A stretch of 64,000 nt of DNA from Astropecten irregularis (lineage: Eukaryota > Echinodermata > Asteroidea > Paxillosida > Astropectinidae), in contig OZ020254.1 in NCBI GenBank assembly GCA_963971285.1, positions 19,374,932 through 19,438,931 of the forward strand. The letters are read 5' to 3'. The notes under the pieces were generated by a model that saw only the letters and a list, made by a program, of their open reading frames with translations, ran no database searches and had not been told where the DNA came from. Within the stretch, counting starts at the first letter, position 1. Every line of letters begins with the position of its first letter. Both the position numbers and the translations under genes were made by a program. Positions 47,131 through 56,797 of the stretch are shown here, piece by piece.

Positions 47131-49000
47131 GGATTTAAACACTTTTAACAGCAGATTAGAACAGTTTGAAATAACAGTATGAGAATTACTCCAACAAACA
47201 GAGTTGATATCAGCTCCTTAACATGTGTCAATCTTCATTGGAAGAACATTTCAGACAAGACAGGTTTTGTTCTGTCCTGATTAAAATGAAAAATTGCTTT
47301 TGGCGTCTGTAGTTTTGGAAAGAACATATTACTTTTTTTTGGCATAAATCAATTTTGTCATGTTTTTGAAAACCTTTCAAATTTTAAGATACACAAAGTT
47401 AGATTTGGGACAAATTTTTGTAGAAAATTATAGTATTTTGTGTGAAATATGCAAATATTTGCATGTTTTTTTCAGTGCTTCTGCATGAATTTTCATGCAT
47501 TTTCTTGTACGAGTATATACAAATTTAGTTTGTTATTGTTGCTTAGCGGCACATGATCAATCTGTCTGTTGGAAAAACTCACATACCGACATACAGAAAA
47601 CATTTTAAAGAAAAAGGCAATGAAATGTAACTTTAGAGTGCATTCATTTGAAATGATGGAATTGTTCATAAGGTCTTTAAAATAATTTTTGGGAAAAAAT
47701 CCCCTCCCCCCCCCGAAAAAAAAAAAAAAAAAACATGAAAAGGAAAAAAAAAGAACAACCCCAAAATATGAATACTAGTATAATTTAAAAAGAATTTGAA
47801 AAGTATAAATTTGAAACATTTGTCATACCCACATTTTGGACATCAGACACGTACAACTACAACCCCTGTCACTTCAAATGAATGAACCCTAAAACATTTA
47901 CAAATTTAATACTTAAGATTCTAGAAAAAGATATGGTTCAGGATTGTGAATCACATTTAAACATAAAGTGGAGATTTTTTGCCATTTTTGCCATAATGAA
48001 TTTTGCCATAAAAAGGTTTGTTTCAAGTCCCACCCAGGGGTACAACTGGTAAGAGTCTGAGATTGTGCAGAGGATGAGAAATTCATGCAAAATATGTAGA
48101 AAGGATTGTGAGTGAAAAAATATGGACTCAATACTGTTTAATTACATGTATTATGTCCATGAAGAGGAAAATGATGCTGACATTTCAAAACAATTCCAAA
48201 AATGACTAGAATTGATGTTTTAAAAATGGAGATCAAAAATGGGGAAAACAAATCTAAAATAGCTCTCAAAGAAATTCATGCAAAAAAGGGAAATAAAAAT
48301 GGATATTTTCTACACGTCTAAATGTGATACCAAATCCTGAACCACTATGCAAGTTTTAGAACCTTTTACAATGAGAAGGGATGGATCCATTTGTGAAGGA
48401 AAAGAGGAAAGTGAAATGGGTGAAAAATTGATGGCGCAGCAGCATGATAAAATTTGATGGCAGAATTTGGGATTCACAGATGCCACATTAAGAATGTTTC
48501 AGAGGAAAAGCCTGATCATTGTGGAAAGTTGCGTCAACCTGCTCAACCAGGGGAAAAGGGACTAACATGAGCAAAAATACAAAGTAGCAAGTGGACCTGA
48601 TAAACAGTTCCCACCCAGGGGAAATTGTTTTTGTTTTACATGGACACAAGGTGTGACACACAATACAGAATTGAAATTGATTTGCCACCAAGGCAGTGTT
48701 ACAATTTGGGGACTAAAAAAAGCTAAAATATCATGAATCCATCCCAACTTTGACATAAACCCTTGCTAGCTGTCAGAAACACACAATGCACATGACCACT
48801 TTACACTGCATTTGACGAAATTCACAAGTTTAAGAGTTGTTGGCATTTGTTTGTATGCATAAAACCTGTACATAGTTTTGGATCAAGAAAGACCAAATCT
48901 ACAAATGATTTTCTGCTTCATATCATGGCCATCTCAGGCAAGAATTTGATTGTTTTTTTACATAAATTGCAAAAGCCAACTTGTTCAGCAATAAGGAAAT

Positions 49001-49305
49001 AGGTGATCGATGTCACGCGATGTCGTGTTGCTGATAGCGACGTTTCGGCTGCTGGAACTGCTAGCCTTCATCAGGCAACTGAAGAACTGGATGCTGTGGT
49101 GTCTGTTATATCCTGTTGGTCCGCGTCCCTCGTCCGGGTGCGTGTCCTCGGCATGGCTTCTGTGTGCTTCGGTGGTTCTGTCAGTGGCGTTGCGGTGGTC
49201 ATGTTGCCGGATGGCGGGAAGCCGGAATCCGGGGATGAAGCAGTTCCAGCAGCCGAAACGTCGCTACCAGCAACACGACATCGCGTGACATCGATCACCT
49301 TTTAC
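49001..49305. mobile_element. Foldback element with a GCCGAAACGTC core, right arm
   Basis: GGTGATCGATGTCACGCGAT to ATCGCGTGACATCGATCACC. Counterpart of 29470-29839 with a shorter centre. Confidence 0.85.
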
Positions 49306-49549
49306 CTTAATTACCGCGACAAATAATGCTTTCCATGTTCAGCAATGATAAACATGAACATTCAGCTGTCATAGCATTGAGTGTTTCTCCAGTACAACAA
49401 GCAAAAAATACAAATGTACGATACAATAAATTACACTAATGAAGTAAAGAAAATTAGATGTCAATGTATGGAGGTAAACCAAAGCCCACTTGGTTAGCTA
49501 GGTTCATAAGATAAGGTTCATTTTATAGTTTTTCTGTTTTCAAGTTAAG

Positions 49550-50480
49550 GGGTGTCTGGTTCAAATCCCACCAGGGGCACCATGTGGATCTGCCATCATT
49601 CACCACAATCACTCAATTGTCTTTGATCACCTAAACTCTCACCTATGAGCATAAACAGGGTCTCTGGTTCAAATCCCACCAGAGGCACCAATGTGCATTG
49701 GGTTTTTACTTGATGAAACGGGTTTCTTTGATAATCCGACCTTAAGTTTCTGGTTCAAATCCCACCAGAGGAACTACATCAGTGTTGAAATCCTTATGTC
49801 AAAGTAATTGTTTTTCAGCAATGCCATGCAGTCTTGATCACAGAATTGTAGCTTTGCTTGTTTCTCTCACAGGTATCTAGTTGGTCTCTGGTTCAAATCC
49901 CACCAGAGAAGCCTGATAGCTGCAAGTTTGTATGAGTAATCCTGCTGAGATTTACCACCTACATTGACATTCGACATTAATGTTTAAAGCTGAATGGATT
50001 CTTGGTTACATAGATGTACAATTCTAATGCACAAATATTATAGTAATAATAGATAAAATAATTCAATTTACTTTATGATGACTCCTTCTAGTACTGGACA
50101 GGCAACATCACTGGAATGGGTGACATCTCATTGGTAGAATGCCTTGACAAGATCACCTAATACAGTCAAAGAAACATAATTTGGTAAATAATTTTACATA
50201 AACTGACTAAATCCATATCAAATATATATAAAACTCACACTTAAACAATTTTGACATGTACATGAAATAATAACATTTAGTTAATTTATCAATGAAAACG
50301 TATTCAATGATAGGAAACAGATACTTCATGGTCTTTCAGTGAGAGGTTCAGTCCCACCAGAGGCAACATGTGGATTCTGATATCCTACACTATAATCACA
50401 CAAGTGTTTTTAATAACCTAAGCTTTGACCTGTTAGCATAAAGAGGGTCCTTGGTTCAACTCCCACCCGGGGCACAATGT
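49550..50480 (+). repeat. B-box (T-arm) repeats, right arm, six units
   Basis: GGTTCAAATCCCACCAGAGG or close variants at about 49554, 49671, 49750, 49887, 50345 and 50452, spaced about 80-460 bases. The left arm retains three. Confidence 0.75.
50072..50156 (-). other. 85-nt exon-like block in the right arm
   Basis: Mirror of 28691-28775 with the same candidate acceptor (ATTAG|) and donor (|GTAAAT). The most strictly kept short block of the outer arms. Confidence 0.5.
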
Positions 50481-50539
50481 GGATTGAGTTCTCTACTTGA
50501 TCATACGTTTCTTATATTTCAGGCAGATATATTTGAATG

Positions 50540-50640
50540 GAAAGTTTTTACTATCATCATCATACTGTGAAAGTCACATGTAAATCTGTGAGGATTTCTG
50601 GGTTTTTTTTCTTACCAATCATGTGTTATCCCTTTAAGGT
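50540..50640. mobile_element. TTAA-type MITE end fragment, reversed
   Basis: Reverse complement of the family's first 100 bases, ending TTATCCCTTTAAGG. Confidence 0.6.
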
Positions 50641-50683
50641 TAAACATCTTGACTAACATTTAGAAGGAGAAGTCACACTTACT

Positions 50684-50805
50684 TGTTTGATGCATAATTG
50701 ATTCCAGATGATGCTCATGGTACCAGCCATGCTGTGTGTACTGATGGGAAATACAGTGAGTACAGGCACTGGTATGTAGGGTCTTGGCATCAGTTGAGAT
50801 CAAAC
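50684..50805 (-). other. Splice-flanked block on the minus strand
   Basis: Acceptor CTTATCACAG|GTTTGATCTC and donor CAAACAA|GTAAGTGTG bound 122 nt. Its 5' part matches the start of the larger cassettes. Confidence 0.5.
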
Positions 50806-51034
50806 CTGTGATAAGAAAACACAATTAAGATGGACTTGTTAAATGGGTCTCCAAATAAATACTCTCCTATTAGCTTAACCTCAGTGCTTGACAATGTACA
50901 AGGTACAGGTATACAAATTCACAAGCAACTGATTCCAAATCCTCTGAAGCTTAATTGTGCTGGTAAAAGTCTTTCTTTAAAGTTCATGCTCCTTCAAGAT
51001 GCAAGTTCATTGAATGTATGACTTCTATTTGTAC

Positions 51035-51263
51035 CTGTGGCAGTCCAAGTGTAGCATCTTCTTGGCTGGCTGAATAACTGGATGACTGCTTCCTAAGGGG
51101 ATGGCTAGTTGAACAGTTAGACTAGATGGCTGGGCTGGGTGGCTGCATGATGACTGTCTCCCTTGACTGATGGACAGATAACTGGTTGCCTTGCTGGAAT
51201 CAGGGGGTCTGGCATCAGCTCAGATCAGAACATCAGGTCCAGCAAAGTTGACTAAGATCAAAC
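51035..51263 (-). other. Splice-flanked cassette on the minus strand
   Basis: Acceptor TTGTCACAG|GTTTGATCTT and donor CCACAG|GTACAAATAG bound 229 nt rich in CAGCCAGC units. Same plan as the other cassettes; no long frame. Confidence 0.55.
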
Positions 51264-51462
51264 CTGTGACAAGAAAACTACATCAAAGGTCAACAGAGTG
51301 TTAACAAAAATGCAAATGAAACTGAATAAAACAGCACATCGGTCAATGTCTTATTTCATGAAGATTATTTTAGTCCTGCAAGCACCACCAGATAAAATTT
51401 GCAACTTGGTCCTCGTATGGATGAACAAGTCTGAAAATCTAGCAATGATTGTTAAAATGTAC

Positions 51463-52255
51463 CTGTCCCAATCCAAGTGTGGCATCTTCTTGGCTGCCTG
51501 AATGGCTGGATGGCTGTTTCCTTAGAGGCTGGCTAGTTGGACAGTCACACTCTCACTGCCTAGGTGGCTGGTGACTGTCTTTTCATGATAGACTTGAAGG
51601 CAAGATGGCAGGTGGGTAGGTAGTCTTGGAGGATAGTCATGAATGCTCTGACTGGTTGGATGACTGGCTGGATGGCTGGTGACTGTCTCCCAACAAACCA
51701 GAAAGCTGTCCAGTTGGTCGGCTGGCTTGCAGGTTGGTTGGTAGGTAGTCTAGTAGGATAGTCATGAATGCTCTGACTAGTTGGACGACTGGCTGGATGG
51801 CTGGTGACTGTCTCCCAACAAACCAGAAAGCTGTCCAGTTGGTCGGCTGGCTTGCAGGTTGGTTGGTAGGTAGTCTAGTAGGATAGTCATGAATGCTCTG
51901 ACTAGTTGGACGACTGGCTGGATGGCTGGTGACTGTCTCCCAATAAACCAGAAAGCTGTCCAGTTGGTCGGCTGGCTGGTAGGTTGGTTGGTAGGTAGTC
52001 TAGTAGGATAGTCATGAATGCTCTGACTGGTTGGATGACTGGCTGGATGGCTGGTGACTGTCTCCCAATAAACCAGAAAGCTGTCCAGTTGGTCGGCTGG
52101 TAGGTAGTCTAGTAGGACAGTCATAAATGCTCTGACTAGTTGGACGACTGGCTGGATGGCTGGTACCTGTCAAATGACTGGTTGTCTTGACAGCATCTGG
52201 GATCTTGGCATCAGTTGAGATTAGGCTGGACCAAGTTGAACTTACGAAATCAAAC
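51463..52255 (-). other. Splice-flanked cassette containing the 125-bp minisatellite
   Basis: Acceptor TTTTGTCACAG|GTTTGATTTC and donor GGGACAG|GTACATTTTA. An alternative internal donor is TTTGACAG|GTACCAGCC at 52166. Frames carry stops. Directed into the palindrome. Confidence 0.55.
51631..52140. repeat. 125-bp minisatellite, four units plus a short one
   Basis: Units starting GGATAGTCATGAATGCTCTG at 51631, 51756, 51881 and 52006, exactly 125 apart, then a 109-base step to 52115. The 115-codon frame across it is repeat-driven. Confidence 0.93.
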
Positions 52256-52510
52256 CTGTGACAAAAAATAACAAAAAAATCAACAAAAGTTAAACCAATC
52301 AATAAAAGCCTCATATGAATTTCTCACTTTGCTGAGCTGACCAAGTAATTGTCAAGTATAATGACCAAAATAAGTTAATAATTATGTCTGACTGGAATAA
52401 CCAGAGTATAAAAACAAAACATGATGTTGAACAGCGCCCTCTGTTGACAATAATCGACTGCACTCACACACAATTTTTTGTCGGCTACACCATTTGACAG
52501 AAATCTTGAT

Positions 52511-52800
52511 CTGGGGTGCGTTCCACTCCAGCTAACTAAGCGCACGGCGCACAATGTGCGCCACCGTTTTCAAACTGGAACGCGCTGTTCGCCAAACATG
52601 CACACAACGTTCGCCTAACATAGCTAACGGTGCAGAGGAGGTGTTTGCTGAAGTTGGCTAACTACATTGAATGAAAGATGGATGCAGTGCCCAACACATG
52701 TTCGCGTTTTGTTGCGTGTGCGTTCCACTACAGAATCCAAGCTTAACGCAAACGGCGCGAACATGTTCGCGTATGTTCGCGCAAGCGGAATGCAGCCCAG
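52511..52800. mobile_element. Foldback element, TGCGTTCCACT type
   Basis: GGGGTGCGTTCCACTCCAGC at the left pairs imperfectly with the complement of GCGGAATGCAGCCC at the right. Inside, GTTCGC and GCGAAC tracts are mirrored. Confidence 0.65.
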
Positions 52801-53096
52801 GATGGAGTTTACAGTGTAAACAAACACAGTGTGCGACTACGCAACGAACAAAGAGAATCGAATAGAATAGAAATTGCTGACCAAAAGTAAGCAGGTGGTG
52901 GCGCCTTTTTGACCCCTGTGCATCCCACAACTCCCTGCAGTCGTTATTTGCAATACGGTCTATAATAGGGCCTACCATACATAAGTCATAACATAACATA
53001 AGTCATATTAACATTGTAGGCGCGGCCTATTTTAGTAAAACTAGGCCTATTTGTAATTGTAAGTTCAACGAAGTCGAAAAAGACGTACAAACTTAC

Positions 53097-53285
53097 GAGT
53101 TTTTGGTGACGATCGGCTCCAATCCGAGCTTCACGATGCGTGGGAATATCTCCAGGGCTGCTACCACGCCATGAATAAAAATGAGGTTACTCTAGATGAA
53201 AGAATTACTGCTAAACACAAACTTAAAAACGAGAGGAATTCAACCAAAACACGAGACGATCCAAGATGGCTGCGCCCATAGAGGT
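53097..53285 (-). promoter_or_regulatory. Candidate promoter and first exon of the inward minus-strand transcription unit
   Basis: A GC-richer stretch ends in a strong donor AACTC|GTAAGTTTG at 53097/53096. Upstream, GCCATCTTGG at about 53263-53272 (minus strand) matches the YY1 site common near animal start sites. The next acceptors on this strand are those at 52255, 51263 and 50805. A frame without ATG (VAALEIFPRIVKLGLEPIV) crosses the exon. Confidence 0.45.
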
Positions 53286-53299
53286 CAAATAACTTGTCT

Positions 53300-53520
53300 C
53301 AAGAGGGCGCCATAGCGCTTCAAAAAGTGGGACGACTCGTCACAAGAGGGCGCTATAACATAAATGCGCTCGAAAAAGGAGGATAACTTGTCACAAGAGG
53401 GCGCCATAACATAAATAGCGTTTCAAAAACCGGGATGACTCGTCACAAGAGGGCGCCATAACATATTTGGCGCTCGAAAAATATGATAATTTATCACAAG
53501 AGGGCGCTATAACACAATTG
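53300..53520. repeat. Minisatellite with CACAAGAGGGCGCCATAAC units
   Basis: Five units at about 53301, 53344, 53395, 53447 and 53498, mostly about 51 bases apart, alternating GGCGCTCGAAAA and AGCGTTTCAAAA spacers. Confidence 0.85.
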
Positions 53521-53651
53521 GCACTCCATGCCTTTGATTTAAAAACATGATTAATTAACTACCGTAGTTTTAATGCCAGTTATAAGAACTACTAGTACTA
53601 CTTTGACAAAATGACTTAGCTCCCTCCTAGGATTCACAACCTACAATTGTC

Positions 53652-53745
53652 ATTGAAAGTGAACAAAGAAAAATTGACTGGTGGCAAGATTCGAACCACC
53701 GACCACTAGCAACCATCAATTTTTCTTTGCCCACTTTTTAGTGAC
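53652..53745. mobile_element. tRNA-SINE remnant with inverted tails
   Basis: GAAAGTGAACAAAGAAAAAT at the left and ATTTTTCTTTGCCCACTTTT at the right are the family tail in opposite directions around GGTTCGAATCTTGCC. Two SINE pieces or a rearranged copy. Confidence 0.65.
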
Positions 53746-54850
53746 TTTAAAATTTAATTGTCATTTTCCCTCGCAATTTGTTGATTATATTAACATAACT
53801 GTATAAATTACCATTGTTGAAAAAGCTTATAATAACAGCTTGAATTATTATGAAATTTATTGCATATTTAATATTCTTGAAAAGCAATTGACTTTACTTT
53901 TCTAACTTAATATTAATGCAAATAAATTATTATAATAAGCAACACAAAAAGAAGCGAACACAGAAACATTACATATTGAAACTGAATTTGATAACTTTTT
54001 TTTATTCCTTTATGTTCAAAACACTTAAAATAACTCTTTGAACAAGACAATATCATATTAACAAACAGATAACATTAGTAACTTTAGGCTGGTTAATTAA
54101 ATAACACAATGATTCTTTAATTATTTATTCAAATCTGTCAGGTTAACAAACTTTCCAACGATATTCCGAGACGAAACAAGGCTATAGTCTTGGGAAACAA
54201 CATTTGAACAAATTTGTGTAATCAACATTGGATTTTCCGCACAATGAAATCATAGCTTCCTTTATCAGCAAGTCTTATATAAACAAAAGAAAATTTGAAC
54301 TAATTTCCCTTTGAGGATTCTGGTTTTTCAGCACAAAATATTCCTTAATTTTGTATGCAAGTCTATAAATTTACCAAACAAACTATCTTTGTAAGCAAAA
54401 ATTATTTTTTTTATCACAATTTTAACATAATTCGATGGCAAAATGTTAACTGCCAGAACGACACAAACAAGACCTGTTTTTCAAATCATTTGTCAAAAGA
54501 ATTAACCTAATATATGAAACAATTGATTTTGTTTTCAAGATTTTGATTATGAAATTCAAATCACTTGTAATTTAACACCTGATGATGTCATGATGACATA
54601 TTTGCGGGACACATCTACCCTATAGGGACTTTGTTTGGACCAAGTTTGGTTAAGATCGACTGTTTAAAAGTAACCAAAGTGGGTGCCACAAAAACACATG
54701 CACAAAGTCTATGGGACTGGACAACAAAAAGAGGAATGAAAAAAAGAAAAGAAAAACAGAACAGAAACAAAGGCTTTCCAGGATCAATGTCATGGCCCAG
54801 CCTGAGGGCCAATCTCATGCATTGTGCAAACAATTTCCAATATTTCATGC
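53746..54850. other. AT-rich intergenic, no gene seen
   Basis: A 77-codon frame at 54631-54864 has no domain. Confidence 0.45.
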
Positions 54851-55155
54851 AGGCGCGGTTCTAGAGCCAAAATTTTTGGGGGGCTAGAAGAGCCATTATT
54901 TTTGGGGGGGGGGGGGCTAGAAGACCCAATATTTTCAGTTATTCTAACACTCACTTCTGCTATGTCTTATTAGGGGTCGAAAAACGTGCACATTATAGCC
55001 CACACAGCGCGTTTTTATGTAATTGGCGCTTAATAACTGAAAAAATCTAGTATTTTCAAGAATTTTTTTTTTTCACTTGCATTTTTTTTTGGGGGGCTAG
55101 ACAAAATTTTTGGGGGGCTACAGCACCCCCTAGCCCCCCCGTAGAACCGCGCCTG
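54851..55155. mobile_element. Foldback MITE with CAGGCGCGGTTCTAG ends
   Basis: GCAGGCGCGGTTCTAGAGCC against CGTAGAACCGCGCCTGG, with TTTTTGGGGGGCTAG blocks repeated inside four times. Confidence 0.85.
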
Positions 55156-55539
55156 GTTTCATGTTGACAGAATAGGCACAATAACCTGGACCTTACTGCT
55201 AGCAAATACATACAGTGTCACCACGCCCATTACAACAATTCAAATCAGCAATATCTTAGGTATCAAATATAATGCTATCAAAAAACTCATGGCAACAACT
55301 TTGGCCAAACAATATACAACATGATTTTTAATGAAAGGAAAAAATATCATCTACCGACTACTAGCTCTTCTACAAGTTGTTAAAAAATAATGATGAATCT
55401 TTACTGTTATTTTCTTCAACAGATTGTTAAAAAAAAAAAGAACAAAAAGAAGAAGATAAATATAACATAAAACCTGCCTACAGGTTTAGGAAAATATGAA
55501 GAATTTTTTTTGTTTTACGATAAATTTGTGGTTGTTAAA

Positions 55540-55700
55540 CTGGCTGGCTGGGGTTCGAACCCACTTTTTAGTCAGCTTTCCCTCGTCTTAAGACTTGACA
55601 TATTAATTAAAATGAATCTAATCAACGGTACGGTATTCCGGTGGCCACTGGTTCAAATCTCGCTCCAGTCAATTTTTCTTAGCTCACTTTTCAATGAATT
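55540..55700 (+). mobile_element. tRNA-SINE, plus strand, plus a second tRNA-like arm
   Basis: ACTGGTTCAAATCTCGCTCC then CAGTCAATTTTTCTTAGCTC: the B box and family tail. GGGGTTCGAACCCAC at 55550 is another T-arm-like remnant. Confidence 0.7.
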
Positions 55701-56401
55701 AAAATTAATCTTTTTTTAATTAATTTTTTTTTTTTATTGTTGTAATGGGCGTGGTGACACTGTGGTTAAGAGAAGATTTTTTCTCTCCAAGTTTCAAGTC
55801 TTTTGAAAACTTCATATTTTGCTGACATCATATCAAATAAATTATAATAAATTTTCCGTAATCAAAGAGGGAATCTTTTTAGTCCCTAGAAAAAAAAGAT
55901 GACCACTGGTCGTTTTTTTTTACCAAGAACCAAGATCAATCTCAAATCATGAACCAATCTTTAAGTGCTGAGCAAAGTGTGAAAGGAAAGCTGTGAGTGG
56001 CCACACACACACAAAATCTGAAAACACCAAGGAAAAAGCTGAAATTTAAAAGTTCCTATACTTTTGTACCGAGCAGGTGTACAAAAAAACTCAACATTCT
56101 GAGTTTAAATCTAAAAGAAGAAAAATTCTGAAATCAGATTAATATCTGAAGTCTCACATCCCTGGTGTGATGTCACAAGACAAATCCCTATGGTGATATT
56201 GTGTGAAATCCGGGCGACGATGTTTACATTCTGTTACGGAAATGAATTTATCTCGAGAATTAGACAAAAACATCAAGATTTCCATGAATAAAACAGACCG
56301 TTTCAATCCAAGATGTTCTCTTATCTAAGCTCTACGATAATGAACCAAACACTGTTATCTTATACAAGACTGATGGCCCAACTCAAGTCAAAAGGTTATG
56401 C
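55701..56401. other. AT-rich intergenic, no gene seen
   Basis: No supported feature. Confidence 0.45.
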
Positions 56402-56641
56402 TATACAGTAATTCAAGCACACGGTTTTGAATGGCGCCCTCTTTTGATTAAAACAAGAAACTGGTGGTGTCAGTATATTATTCTGTACACCACCAATCAT
56501 CTTTTATTGAAATCTGGGAAGCTGGAAAGCTAATCATGAGCAAAAGACCAATGGGGAAATCCGGGAGATGTTGTCCATGCCGAATATTCTTCCAATCAAT
56601 AGAGGGCGCCATTCAAAACCGTGTGCTCGGATTACTGTATA
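56402..56641. mobile_element. Foldback MITE in the Tudor gene 3' region
   Basis: Arms 56402-56445 and 56598-56641 are reverse complements over about 42 bases. Both contain CACACGGTTTTGAATGGCGC or its complement. About 150 bases of loop lie between. No coding capacity. Confidence 0.85.
56503..56508 (-). terminator. Candidate polyadenylation signal of the Tudor gene, inside a foldback element
   Basis: AATAAA on the minus strand, about 290 nt past the TAG stop. It lies in the loop of the inverted repeat at 56402-56641. If used, the transposon supplies the 3' end of the host mRNA. Confidence 0.4.
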
Positions 56642-56797
56642 GGATTGCTACACAGTACGGGTGTTCGTTTAGCTCCCACAGGACAGTCCTGACCAGTGGA
56701 TAGGGACAAGTTTGACTGGTGTCGACTCGTGGAAGCTAAACACATGCACCCATTGTAGGAGTATGGCATATCTAGAAAGCTACCTAGCCCAACATGA

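Larger units (their letters stand above)
40070..50345. repeat. Right arm of the giant palindrome
   Basis: Mirror of 28450-39170 (see the matched landmarks there). It lacks the 34195-34559 MITE, has extra B-box and 134-bp units, and has its own indels (for example extra sequence at about 48555-48595). It differs enough from the left arm to be a genuine second copy. Confidence 0.93.

Noticed and set aside
28450-50345. Polinton, herpes-like or other virus-derived element as the source of the palindrome
   Set aside because: Long inverted arms invite the idea, but no polymerase, integrase, capsid, protease or packaging motif is visible on either strand.
28450-50345. Assembly artefact from a folded read or merged haplotypes
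   Set aside because: Arms differ by substitutions, indels, repeat counts and a clean transposon insertion with an empty site, which such artefacts do not create. Long-read proof is still wanted.
51777-52124. 115-codon minus frame rich in TSHPASHPTSQ units
   Set aside because: Produced by the 125-bp minisatellite; not continued by neighbouring exons in frame.
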